Shown here piece by piece: positions 15,666 through 22,416 of a DNA stretch of 37,422 nucleotides. The position numbers and the translations under genes are program-made. The notes below the pieces were generated by a model. It worked only from the letters and a program-made list of their open reading frames with translations. It was not told the origin of the DNA and ran no database searches. Position 1 is the first letter of the stretch; the number at the start of each line of letters is the position of its first letter. The stretch lies in NCBI RefSeq assembly GCF_027063845.1, contig NZ_JAMOQU010000048.1:1-37422 (forward strand), given 5' to 3'. The stretch is from Thermococcus sp. Its GTDB lineage: Archaea > Methanobacteriota_B > Thermococci > Thermococcales > Thermococcaceae.

Positions 15666-17510
15666 TCAGGAGGAGTAGTGCCTCCTCGCCCAGAACTCCT
15701 TCTTTCTGAAGGGGTTCCAGTTCTTGAGCGGTCTGTAGTAGCCGATTATTCTGCTCCACACTTCGACGTTCTCACTTCCACAGCGCGGGCAGTGGGTGTG
15801 CAGGCCCGTCGTTGAGTATCCGCAGGCGTTGCAAACGGTTATTGCGGGAGTGTAGCTCCAGTAGACGAGTTCCGTCCTCATGAGCCTCTTCGTGAGCTTT
15901 GCCAGGGCTTCGGGGTCCGGTTCTTCGCCGAGGAAGATGTGCATCATCACTCCACCGGTGAAGCTTCTCTGAACCTTCTCCTCAACCCTTATCCTGTCGG
16001 CCAGCTCAAGTGCCCCGTAGTAGGGCGCCACGCTGGTCGAGTAAATCGGATTCTCGGGGTCGCTGAGGTACTCTCTGAGCTCCGGGAACTCGCGAAGGTC
16101 TTTTATAGCCAACTTCGCCGCGGCGCTTTCACCGGGCACCTCTTCCACGTTCCAGGGCGTTCCCGTTTCCTTCATCCACTCCCTCGCCTTGGCCGTCGCG
16201 AACTCCACCATCTCCTTCATCAGCTCCGCCGCTCTCAGCCAGTCCTTTCTCGTTCCCTCCTCCCAGAGCTTCGGCTCGTTGAGGTAAATCGAGGCCGCCT
16301 CCGGAAGGCCGAGGATTCCGATTGTGTTGAAGTGACTGCTCGGAAACTCCTCAAGGTAGAGGTGAATCATGCTGTACATGTGCTTGTAAGAAGTAATCAG
16401 CCTCACGTAGCGCTCCCTGAACCAGTCGGTTGTTTTTCTCACGATCTCAAGAAGCCTTTCGTACTCCTCCCAGAACTTATCGTCGTTCCCCCTGGCCTTC
16501 AAAGCCAGCCTCGGGAGGTTCACGGTCGTAACGTTCACCGAGCCGGTAACGTCGGGCATCGCCCAGAGTCCACCGAAGCGCCCCCTCTCGAGCCTCTCCA
16601 GCGCTTCCTCCTCGGCGCTCTTCCCGGAGACGCCGAAGGCAAAGGCCATCTCCGTCTTGTCGATGGCGATCCTGCAGCACATCGCGTAGCTCGCGTCGGG
16701 GTCAACGACGTTCGTGTTCAGCCAGTAGAAGCTCCCGCGCTTCGACGCCGTCGCAAAGACCGCCTCAAATATTTCAGGGTCGTCCCAGAGCATCTTGGCA
16801 GTAACCATCAGTGTCGGAATCGGGAAGGTGAAGGGCTGGCCGAGCGCGTCCCCCTCGCGGAGGACCTCAGTTAGGGCTATGAAAAACTCCTTCGCCTCCC
16901 TCTCATACTCGCCGAGGGGTTCGACCTTCTCTCCAGCGTAAACCGCGTGGTCGCCCTCGAGCATCTTTTTGGGAGCGTCGAGCGTCACGGTGAAGTTTGT
17001 AAATGGAGTCTGCATTCCCACCCTGCTCGGGTAATTGAGGTTGTAAACCAGCCTTTGAATCTGCTGTCTGATTTTACGCCTGCTCAGGCCCTCCTTCCTG
17101 ATGAAGGGCCCCGCGTACCACTCGACCGAGCTCAAAGCCTGGGCACCGCTGAAGTAGTGCTGCATTGTTATGAGGTAGTTCGCTATGTGGTCGACGTAGG
17201 TGTCGAAGTGCCTCGCCGGTCTTGAGACTATGGTCGGAGTCTTGAGACCCTTTTCGAGGAGCCTCGCGGTGCTGTGGCCTGTGCAGTAGGGGATGTATAG
17301 ACTGTAGGGGAGCTTGTGGATGTAAATGTCTCCAGAGAAGTGCGCCTCCCTGCCCTCCTTCGGGACCAGTGAGATGCTCTCCTTTAAGGCCTCCTCCATC
17401 ACGTAGGCGAAGAAACCCGTCGGACCGGGATAGCGGTTCGCATTCTCCAGAACGTCCAGACTGCTCCAGCCCGCGTACTCCTGAATGATATCACGCTTTA
17501 CCGTCTCCAT
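15666..17510 (-). CDS. nrdD: Anaerobic (class III) ribonucleoside-triphosphate reductase
   Basis: NrdD reduces ribonucleotides to deoxyribonucleotides with a glycyl radical and cysteine chemistry in the absence of oxygen. The 614-residue protein shows LPYSLYIPYCTGHSTARLL and MQTPFTNFTV core segments, a C-terminal zinc site with cysteines at about 560, 563, 574 and 577 (CNACGYS, HCPRCGS), and the radical glycine at about 590 in SRIIGYYRPLKNWN. No N-terminal ATP cone and no intein is apparent, so this is a compact form. The ATG at 17510 is favoured over a GTG at 17519 because AGGTGG lies 5 nt before it. nrdG follows. The upstream region carries repeated TTGTCCAA boxes. Confidence 0.95.
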   Translation of the reverse strand: METVKRDIIQEYAGWSSLDVLENANRYPGPTGFFAYVMEEALKESISLVPKEGREAHFSGDIYIHKLPYSLYIPYCTGHSTARLLEKGLKTPTIVSRPARHFDTYVDHIANYLITMQHYFSGAQALSSVEWYAGPFIRKEGLSRRKIRQQIQRLVYNLNYPSRVGMQTPFTNFTVTLDAPKKMLEGDHAVYAGEKVEPLGEYEREAKEFFIALTEVLREGDALGQPFTFPIPTLMVTAKMLWDDPEIFEAVFATASKRGSFYWLNTNVVDPDASYAMCCRIAIDKTEMAFAFGVSGKSAEEEALERLERGRFGGLWAMPDVTGSVNVTTVNLPRLALKARGNDDKFWEEYERLLEIVRKTTDWFRERYVRLITSYKHMYSMIHLYLEEFPSSHFNTIGILGLPEAASIYLNEPKLWEEGTRKDWLRAAELMKEMVEFATAKAREWMKETGTPWNVEEVPGESAAAKLAIKDLREFPELREYLSDPENPIYSTSVAPYYGALELADRIRVEEKVQRSFTGGVMMHIFLGEEPDPEALAKLTKRLMRTELVYWSYTPAITVCNACGYSTTGLHTHCPRCGSENVEVWSRIIGYYRPLKNWNPFRKKEFWARRHYSS

Positions 17511-17528
17511 CTCAACCACCTGGATAAA

Positions 17529-17720
17529 TTGTCCAAGTCTGTGAGAGCCGTTAAGTCCCTATAACAGTTCCCGTTGGACAAGTGGACGTATTGACTGGCA
17601 ACTTTCAATACTTGTGGACAAACGACAACTGGATAAAAAATCCGGAGAAGAACGACGAACAAGATGACGGAGACAGTTGCTCATCCACACAAATTCGACG
17701 ATGAATCGTCGCTTGTCCAA
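17529..17720. promoter_or_regulatory. Cluster of TTGTCCAA/TTGGACAA boxes upstream of nrdDG
   Basis: The 8-base word TTGTCCAA occurs at 17529-17536 and 17713-17720, its reverse complement TTGGACAA at 17574-17581, and a palindromic relative TTGTGGACAA at 17612-17621. A further GTGGAC follows directly at 17582-17587. All lie in the 315-nt gap between nrdD and the divergent TPR gene. The first three are within about 110 nt of the nrdD ATG and flank its weak TATA candidates (GTTATAGGG near 17557-17565 or GACTTAACGG near 17548-17557). The remainder of the gap shows nothing else I recognise. The pattern suggests repeated binding sites for one regulator. Confidence 0.55.
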
Positions 17721-17781
17721 AAGATTATTGGCGATTTTAGCGAAATTTTCCCAGGTTCTGGATTCCAGGATTGAGATACCA

Positions 17782-17794
17782 TAGCTTTTTAACG
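17782..17794 (+). promoter_or_regulatory. TATA box of the TPR-protein gene
   Basis: TAGCTTTTTAACG lies about 32-44 nt upstream of the ATG at 17826. GGTGAT five bases before the ATG is the ribosome binding site. Confidence 0.55.
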
Positions 17795-17825
17795 GGTTCG
17801 GCCAACCGAAGGGCGGTGATGTGAA

Positions 17826-18848
17826 ATGGACATCAAGGAAGAGTGGGAAAAGGCTTTGAGCGAGAAGGACTGTGAGAAGTTGCTCGAGCTCTTTGACGAT
17901 TACATCGACTCAATAGAGACCGAGGAGGAGCTCCGGGAAGAGCTCAAGAGGCTTGGAGAAGTTGCCGTTCAGTGCGACGACCCCTACGACCTGCTCCACG
18001 AGATTGGACACGTTTACGCTCACCTCGATGACGTCGAGAGCGCGATTGAGCTCTACAGGCGGGTCGTTGATAGGAAGAAGGACGACCCCGAGGAGTACGC
18101 GACGGCGCTCTACTACCTCGCCGATGCCTACGAGCACTTCGGAATGCCCGAGAAGGCGATAGAGACGTACCAGAAACTCCTTGAGCACGAAGAGAACGTC
18201 CTGAAGAACGACAGGGAGATAGCGCTGACGTTGGCGAACCTCGCGGTTAACTACGACGAGCTCGGCGAGACCGAGAAGGCCATAGAGCTGATGGAGCGTG
18301 CGAGAGAGATATTCGAGCGCATCGGCGATGAGAAGAACAGACTCATAAGCCTCCTCGACTTGGCTCATTTCCACTACGAGCTCGGGGACTACGACACTGC
18401 AGAAACGCTGATTAATGAAGTCCTGAGGAACCCGCGCGACGACGAGATTGAGATAAACGCCAAGCTGGTCGAGGCCGAGATTCACGCGGGTAGAGAGGAC
18501 TACGACAAAGCCTTCAAGGCCCTCCGCGAGGCCTTACTCAAGGCAATCAACGTGAGCGACGACATTTTCGGCGTCGTCTTCGACACGCTGGTTGACTTCA
18601 TCGAGGGGCTGTTCAACGAGAACGCCTACGACACAATAGCGAAGAACATGGAGGCCTTTGCCGAGCTCTTCGAGGACGATACGGCTTATTTCTTCAGGGC
18701 GATAGCCGAGCTGGCGCGCTGGAAGGCTGGAGACGACGAGGCAAAGAAGCGCTTTGATGAACTCTATTCAAAGGTTGAGAACGGGGAGCTCCGCTCGATA
18801 CTAGACGAGTGGAAGAGGCCGAAGCTGAGTTTGAGTTTGGGGCTTTAG
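17826..18848 (+). CDS. Tetratricopeptide-repeat (TPR) protein
   Basis: The 340-residue, very acidic protein is made of helical hairpin repeats. Clear TPR units include VESAIELYRRVVDRKKDDPE (around 75-94), ALYYLADAYEHFGMPEKAIE, TLANLAVNYDELGETEKAIE, LLDLAHFHYELGDYDTAE and AEIHAGREDYDKAFKALREA. The C-terminal 90 residues look like further degenerate helices. No catalytic motif or signal peptide is seen, so it is probably a cytoplasmic protein-binding scaffold. No partner is evident from the neighbours: the divergent nrdDG genes may share the intergenic boxes, and the convergent DUF2283 gene overlaps its end by 4 nt. Confidence 0.8.
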   Translation: MDIKEEWEKALSEKDCEKLLELFDDYIDSIETEEELREELKRLGEVAVQCDDPYDLLHEIGHVYAHLDDVESAIELYRRVVDRKKDDPEEYATALYYLADAYEHFGMPEKAIETYQKLLEHEENVLKNDREIALTLANLAVNYDELGETEKAIELMERAREIFERIGDEKNRLISLLDLAHFHYELGDYDTAETLINEVLRNPRDDEIEINAKLVEAEIHAGREDYDKAFKALREALLKAINVSDDIFGVVFDTLVDFIEGLFNENAYDTIAKNMEAFAELFEDDTAYFFRAIAELARWKAGDDEAKKRFDELYSKVENGELRSILDEWKRPKLSLSLGL

Positions 18849-19069
18849 GTTTTTGCCTCTTCTTTTAATCCCTTTGCATAACGCTCTATCTCAAGGAGAC
18901 TCCTCCGAATTACGTTCTCGCCGGCGTTCCAAATCTCTATCCCAATTACGTTTCCCTGCTCATCGTACTCGAACCAGATGTCCTCATCTACCTCATCGGT
19001 ATCCGCTACCGGACCATCCTTGAGGAGAATGTAGAGAATATCGGCCTTGGGGTCGTATCTAATCTTCAT
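18845..19069 (-). CDS. DUF2283 protein, probable antitoxin-like partner of DUF4258
   Basis: The 74-residue protein reads MKIRYDPKADILYILLKDGP, followed by VADTDEVDEDIWFEYDEQGN and VIGIEIWNA, the compact beta hairpin pattern of DUF2283. It begins 4 nt inside the end of the upstream DUF4258 gene (ATGA overlap), indicating translational coupling. The ATG at 19069 is chosen because GGTGG precedes it by 8 nt; a GTG at 19081 lies within that site. DUF2283 and DUF4258 genes are often paired, and the pair has been proposed to act as a toxin-antitoxin system; activity here is unproven. Confidence 0.75.
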   Translation of the reverse strand: MKIRYDPKADILYILLKDGPVADTDEVDEDIWFEYDEQGNVIGIEIWNAGENVIRRSLLEIERYAKGLKEEAKT

Positions 19070-19353
19070 ACTTGAATCCACCTCCGAGATGACGTTCTTT
19101 TTTCAACAATCTTTTCTAAGCTTTTGCTTGTATCGATTATCGTGATTACCTCAATTACATCCCCGTAGTCATCGTACGCAATGATTAGCCAGTGATTAGG
19201 AACACCCCTCCGGCCAATTGCGATAAAATGACCGGATTTCAAATCATAGAACTTCATCTCCGGGAACTCCATGACGTTATGTACTTCGTCGATTTCAATT
19301 TTGCGCTCCTTTAATCGCAATTTCGCGTGTTCACTTAGTATAATGTTTGCCAT
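19066..19353 (-). CDS. DUF4258 protein, RelE-like fold, possible toxin
   Basis: The 95-residue protein starts MANIILSEHAKLRLKERKIE, continuing IDEVHNVMEFPE and GHFIAIGRRGVPNHWLIIAY. The HAKLRLKERKI helix and the following beta sheet are typical of DUF4258, a RelE/BrnT-related fold. The conserved His and Arg residues of the first helix are present. The ATG has no clear Shine-Dalgarno site; a TATA-like AATATTTTTAGAAG about 25-35 nt upstream suggests a leaderless or near-leaderless message. It forms a two-gene unit with DUF2283. Whether it is an RNase toxin cannot be told from sequence. Confidence 0.75.
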   Translation of the reverse strand: MANIILSEHAKLRLKERKIEIDEVHNVMEFPEMKFYDLKSGHFIAIGRRGVPNHWLIIAYDDYGDVIEVITIIDTSKSLEKIVEKRTSSRRWIQV

Positions 19354-19437
19354 CGCCGAAGTTTAAACCCCACTTCTAAAAATATTTTCGCTAAGTCCTG
19401 TGAGAATGTGACAACAAAGAATAGCGGAGAGGAGAAT

Positions 19438-19713
19438 TCAAATCCTCGAAACGGTCTCGACCTCAGCTGACTCGACGTTCTCGACGTTCCTAAAGGCCTC
19501 GAGAACCTGGTCGAGGTCATAACCCTCCTCGTCCTTAGCCAAGACGTAGAACTTGAGAGCGACGAGACCGAAGGCTATGGGCTCGCGCTCGACCTTGGCG
19601 AGACCAAACTTCTCGGGAAGAACCTCCTTGAGCTTTGCCTCGAGCTCGTCGAGGTTGACTTCGGGGTCGGTCGGCATGACCTTAACAACCGCAACCATAT
19701 TGTAGTCGCTCAT
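19438..19713 (-). CDS. ef1b: Translation elongation factor 1-beta (aEF-1B)
   Basis: aEF-1beta promotes GDP/GTP exchange on EF-1alpha during translation elongation. The 91-residue protein begins MSDYNMVAVVKVMPTDPEVN and has the family's alpha/beta sandwich, with KVEREPIAFGLVALKFYVLA in the middle and ENVESAEVETVSRI at the end. Length is normal for archaea (about 90). The ATG at 19713 follows GGAGGTGAAGAAG; an in-frame GTG at 19722 sits inside that ribosome binding site and is unlikely. It is 17 nt downstream of the Zn-ribbon gene and shares its promoter. Confidence 0.95.
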   Translation of the reverse strand: MSDYNMVAVVKVMPTDPEVNLDELEAKLKEVLPEKFGLAKVEREPIAFGLVALKFYVLAKDEEGYDLDQVLEAFRNVENVESAEVETVSRI

Positions 19714-19730
19714 CTTCTTCACCTCCTAAT

Positions 19731-19904
19731 TCACGGCCCCTCCCAGCCACACTTGGGGCACTTGTAGGGAACGCTGAGGACCCTGCAGGATTCGCAGCGC
19801 CAGATTATCGCCTCACCGCAGTTCGGGCAGACGAAGTGGGTGGCGTGCTCCCTTGGGGTTATCTCCTTTCCGCATGAGGTGCATACGGGTATCTCGAACT
19901 TCAT
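19731..19904 (-). CDS. Small Zn-ribbon protein linked to translation (COG2888 type)
   Basis: The protein of about 57 residues has four CxxC pairs: CTSC, CPNC, CESC and CPKC, giving two zinc sites, with the sequence [20 protein letters not shown] at the start. Such proteins sit next to EF-1beta in many archaea and are annotated as predicted RNA-binding Zn-ribbon proteins with a role in translation; the exact job is unknown. The start is uncertain: ATG at 19904 fits the family start, while in-frame GTG codons at 19925 and 19910 are possible. It is the first gene of a two-gene operon with ef1b. Confidence 0.85.
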   Translation of the reverse strand: MKFEIPVCTSCGKEITPREHATHFVCPNCGEAIIWRCESCRVLSVPYKCPKCGWEGP

Positions 19905-19964
19905 CTCCACTGCGAACACCTCCAAGAAAGGTGGTTTTTAAATCTCTGGTGAGCGTTGCCCGGC

Positions 19965-19980
19965 CGATTTATAAGCTTTT
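19965..19980 (-). promoter_or_regulatory. BRE/TATA promoter of the Zn-ribbon/ef1b operon
   Basis: AAAAGCTTATAAATCG on the minus strand has the same core (AAAGCTTATAAAT) as the thermosome promoter. The start of transcription is expected near 19940, giving a leader of roughly 35 nt. Confidence 0.7.
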
Positions 19981-20024
19981 CCCCATACATGCCTTGAAAC
20001 AGCCTTTGAGAAAGCTTGACCAGA

Positions 20025-20068
20025 GAAACTTTGCTGGGTAAAGTTTCATCAAGGTTTGTGATTCCTCT
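20025..20068 (+). repeat. Left inverted end of the hairpin island
   Basis: The sequence is the hairpin GAAACTTT-GCTGGGT-AAAGTTTC followed by ATCAAGGTTTGTGATTCCTCT. The asymmetric tail shows that the similarity to the right end is more than a shared palindrome. Confidence 0.8.
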
Positions 20069-21047
20069 AACAAGGGCTTCTTCAAAAGCGTTTGCCTTTT
20101 CAACAGCTCCCGTAAGCTAGGAATTCCCTAATTTTGAAACGTTTAAATTTGGGTTTGCTTTTTCCACGCTCCAAAGGAGCGCTTTTTAGAAAACCCCCAT
20201 CTTGAGGACCCTTTTAAAGAGAGTTCTCCCAAGAAAATGGCCGTTTAAAAGCGCAAACTTCTTAGAATTGCATTTTTGGAGAAGAATCACGAGCCTTGGT
20301 CAAACTTCGCGCAGGCGAGCAAGCTTTGTAACAGCCTTTGGGAAAGGCTGGCGAAAAGAATGCCCTTCTCACCAACGGGGCAAAAAGTCAGTCGTGCACT
20401 CTCAAATTGAAGAGTTCAACGCGAGTTTAACATTAAAATGGCCCAGTGAAAACAGTTTCAACGTATTTTTAGCGTCCTTCGGACGCCGTTTGGGGAATGA
20501 AACCCTTACGAGCAAGCTTTTGGAAAAAGCTTGACCAAAAGGGTCAAACCCTCACAGGGGGGCAAAGAGAGAGTGCATGCCTCTCCAAGTAACCCGTTGT
20601 TTTTGAGTTTGCTTTAATAGGGACTTTTGGGAACTGTGTTTAACTTAAAACGCGCCCGAAGGGCGCTAATGAAAGAAACACGCTCGAGAACGGCGAGTTT
20701 AGGAGCAAACCCTCAAAAATACACCCTCTAAAACGCATGCTTTATTTTGATGAAACTTTTCACAAGAAAAGTTTCTCCGCCAGCGCTTGTGAATGAAGCT
20801 TTTGGAAAAAGCTTCACCAAAAGCTCGTGATTCCTCTTCAAAGCTCATATGTAACATGATTTCAAAACCAAGCTGTCGTTAGAGGCTCGAATTCACTTGA
20901 CTTAGACTTTCTTCTTGGGTTCTACTTAAACCGCGCTCCAAAGGAGCGCCTAAAAGCTTGAACCTCTTGTTAAAAGACGCCCTTAGAGAAATTCACCTTT
21001 CCACAGGAGCAATCAAGAGAAATCCACTCAAAGAACAGCAACACAAA

Positions 21048-21092
21048 AGAGAATCACAAACTTTGATGAAACTTTTGCTTGGCAAAAGTTTC
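21048..21092 (-). repeat. Right inverted end of the hairpin island
   Basis: On the minus strand this reads GAAACTTTT-GCCAAGC-AAAAGTTTC followed by ATCAAAGTTTGTGATTCTCT, differing from the left end mainly in the loop and by a few bases. The hairpin begins 2 nt after the encoded CCA of the tRNA-Arg gene, so it might also act in ending the tRNA transcript. Confidence 0.8.
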
Positions 21093-21094
21093 GA

Positions 21095-21172
21095 TGGCGG
21101 GCCGGGCGGGATTTGAACCCGCGACCTTCGGCTCCGGAGGCCGACGCTCTATCCAGGCTAAGCCACCGGCCC
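21095..21172 (-). tRNA. tRNA-Arg (anticodon CCG), CCA encoded
   Basis: The minus strand folds as a full cloverleaf of 75 nt plus CCA. The acceptor stem is GGGCCGG/CCGGCCC with discriminator G, the D arm lies between GCTT and GAGC, the anticodon stem is TCGGC/GCCGA with loop CTCCGGA, the variable loop is AGGTC, and the T arm is GCGGG-TTCAAAT-CCCGC. The anticodon CCG reads the arginine codon CGG. No intron is present. Confidence 0.96.
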
Positions 21173-21196
21173 ACCCCGAGGTAAATACAGGCCGGG

Positions 21197-21210
21197 GCTT
21201 AAAAATCTTA
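21197..21210 (-). promoter_or_regulatory. TATA box of tRNA-Arg
   Basis: TAAGATTTTTAAGC on the minus strand lies 25-38 nt upstream of the tRNA 5' end, the expected place for an archaeal tRNA promoter. Confidence 0.6.
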
Positions 21211-21218
21211 ACCCGGGA

Positions 21219-21231
21219 TAAAGCTTTTTAG
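21219..21231 (+). promoter_or_regulatory. TATA box of the BlaI-M48 operon
   Basis: TAAAGCTTTTTAG lies about 33-45 nt upstream of the ATG at 21264, back to back with the tRNA promoter. AGGTGA five bases before the ATG is the ribosome binding site. Confidence 0.55.
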
Positions 21232-21263
21232 AGTTCGCGAGAAGAATAAATTAGGTGAACGTC

Positions 21264-21629
21264 ATGGAGCCCCACGAATTCAAGCTCACCGAAGAGGGCA
21301 TCAAAGCCGTTCTCCCGCCCCTTGAAGCCGAAATAATGGAGCACATGTGGAAGGTAAAAGTGGCAACGGCCGGCCAGGTTTACGAGTACATGAAGCAGAA
21401 ACACCCCGAGATAAGACGCTCCACGATAAGCATCCTGATGAACCGCCTCTGTGAGAAAGGGCTCCTTCAGAGAAGTGTTGAGAAAGGCAGGGGCGGTATG
21501 AGGTACGTTTACTCAATAACGACGACGAGAGAGGAGTTCGAACAGAAGGTCGTCCAGAGAATCCTCGACGCTCTGATGACGAACTTCAGGGAGGCAACCT
21601 ACGCCTACCTGTCAAGGATAAAGAAGTGA
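21264..21629 (+). CDS. BlaI/MecI/CopY-family winged-helix transcriptional regulator
   Basis: The 121-residue protein has the BlaI pattern: KLTEEGIKAVLPPLEAEIME, then VKVATAGQVYEYM, the recognition helix region RRSTISILMNRLCEKGLLQR, the wing KGRGGMRYVYSIT and a C-terminal dimerisation helix (TREEFEQKVVQRILDALMTN). In bacteria BlaI repressors are inactivated through a membrane metalloprotease partner (BlaR1/MecR1). Here the next gene, 6 nt downstream, is an integral-membrane M48 metalloprotease, which suggests a similar signalling pair. An upstream in-frame GTG at 21255 sits inside the ribosome binding site and is not preferred. Target promoters are unknown; its own promoter is a likely one. 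Confidence 0.88.
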   Translation: MEPHEFKLTEEGIKAVLPPLEAEIMEHMWKVKVATAGQVYEYMKQKHPEIRRSTISILMNRLCEKGLLQRSVEKGRGGMRYVYSITTTREEFEQKVVQRILDALMTNFREATYAYLSRIKK

Positions 21630-21635
21630 TGGGCG

Positions 21636-22415
21636 ATGCTCTACGTGATACTCGCCCTTGAGGTTCTCCTAGTCGTTGAAGCCTTCGGAGACCTCGGGAT
21701 TGCAATGGCTGGCGGGGCAATGGCGTTCCTTGGTGCACTCTACATCTGGGCAACGAGACACAAGTTCGGAGAGAACCTGATTCCCCTCGAGAGGGAGGAA
21801 ATGCCCTGGCTCTACGACGGCATAGCCGAGCTCGCCGAGAAAGCCAACGTCCCAATGCCCAAGGTTTACCTGCTCGATGACTACATACCCAACGCATACT
21901 CCTTTGGCAACACGATAGTCCTCTCCCTGGGTCTCTTTGAAGTGCTCGACAAGGATGAGATAATCGCCGTCGCCGCCCACGAACTCGGCCACATAAAGAA
22001 CCGCGACACCAAGTGGTTTCCGATGGTAACCTACGGAAGGTGCCTCATGATGATAACAACACTGGCACTCCTCATAGCAGGGAGCGTCCCGGTCAAGGGG
22101 GCTGCAACTGTCCTCTACATAGCGTACGAGCTTGCCCGCAGTGATTTCATGAAGAAGAGGGAGTTCCTCGCCGACGAGACCGCGTTGAGGTTGCTTAAGA
22201 TACCAATGAGCCTAAAAAGGGCCCTTGAGGAGCTCAAGTACTACGAAGACCTCAGGATGAACGTCAAGGTCAACGCGGTTCCGAGCATAGAGCCGGGCAT
22301 AGAAAGGGAAAAGCGCTTCGCGTTCTTCACTGAAACCCACCCAAGCTACGAGGAAAGAATCCTTAGGATAACGTTTGAGATGAACAACCTGATGAGGATG
22401 AAGCAGGTGCGGTGA
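21636..22415 (+). CDS. M48-family (HtpX-like) membrane metalloprotease
   Basis: The 259-residue protein is a zinc endopeptidase of the inner face of the membrane. HELGH at 115-119 (IAVAAHELGHIKNRDT) and Glu176 in KREFLADE give the three zinc ligands and base. Hydrophobic segments at about 1-38 (probably two passes) and about 136-165 flank the site, as in HtpX. The YIPNAYSFGNTIVLSLGLFE segment before the active site is the usual M48 substrate-edge strand. It starts 6 nt after the BlaI-like gene and stops 1 nt before the deaminase gene, so all three are probably one transcript. It may act in membrane protein quality control or in switching off the BlaI-like repressor. Confidence 0.9.
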   Translation: MLYVILALEVLLVVEAFGDLGIAMAGGAMAFLGALYIWATRHKFGENLIPLEREEMPWLYDGIAELAEKANVPMPKVYLLDDYIPNAYSFGNTIVLSLGLFEVLDKDEIIAVAAHELGHIKNRDTKWFPMVTYGRCLMMITTLALLIAGSVPVKGAATVLYIAYELARSDFMKKREFLADETALRLLKIPMSLKRALEELKYYEDLRMNVKVNAVPSIEPGIEREKRFAFFTETHPSYEERILRITFEMNNLMRMKQVR

Positions 22416-22416
22416 T

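Larger units (their letters stand above)
20025..21092. repeat. Non-coding hairpin-rich repeat island with inverted ends
   Basis: About 1.07 kb holds no convincing gene and looks richer in A and T than its neighbours. Its ends are imperfect inverted copies of about 45 bp (20025-20068 and 21048-21092). Three hairpin families recur. Family A, GAAACTTTT...AAAAGTTTC: 20025-20047, 20752-20775, 21068-21092. Family B, AAGCTTTT-GGA-AAAAGCTT or relatives: 20332-20350, 20513-20533, 20795-20815, plus a degenerate copy near 20000. Family C, GC-rich six- or seven-bp stems with 3-nt loops: 20167-20181 (CGCTCC-AAA-GGAGCG), 20472-20486 (GCGTCC-TTC-GGACGC), 20652-20666 (GCGCCC-GAA-GGGCGC) and 20933-20949 (GCGCTCC-AAA-GGAGCGC). 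GTGATTC words occur near 20058, 20286, 20827 and 21053 in alternating orientation. Origin and function are unknown: decayed or non-autonomous element, or structured RNA. Confidence 0.75.

Noticed and set aside
15939..16874. Plus-strand open frame of 311 codons opposite nrdD
   Set aside because: Antisense shadow of nrdD, which has all its catalytic motifs intact.
15666..17510. Intein in NrdD
   Set aside because: Thermococcales NrdD genes can carry inteins, but the protein is of normal compact length and shows no splice-junction or endonuclease motifs.
17640..17720. C/D box sRNA in the nrdD-TPR gap (ATGA words near 17663 and 17700)
   Set aside because: No properly spaced C', D' and D boxes follow these words.
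20202..20534. Open frame of 110 codons in the hairpin island
   Set aside because: It starts at a TTG without a ribosome binding site, spans several palindromes and internal repeats, and its composition (rich in Lys/Arg/Ser/Phe from AT-rich repeats) is unlike the neighbours. More likely non-coding.
20025..21092. CRISPR array (cas6 is 4.4 kb away)
   Set aside because: The repeats are palindromes of different families with irregular spacing; no regular 28-37 bp direct repeat with unique spacers of constant length.
19950..21172. Integrated element with attL/attR formed from the tRNA-Arg gene
   Set aside because: No second copy of the tRNA 3' end (GATTTGAACCCGCGAC on the plus strand) could be found near the left end at 19.95-20.05 kb, and there is no integrase gene. 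The closeness to the tRNA remains notable.
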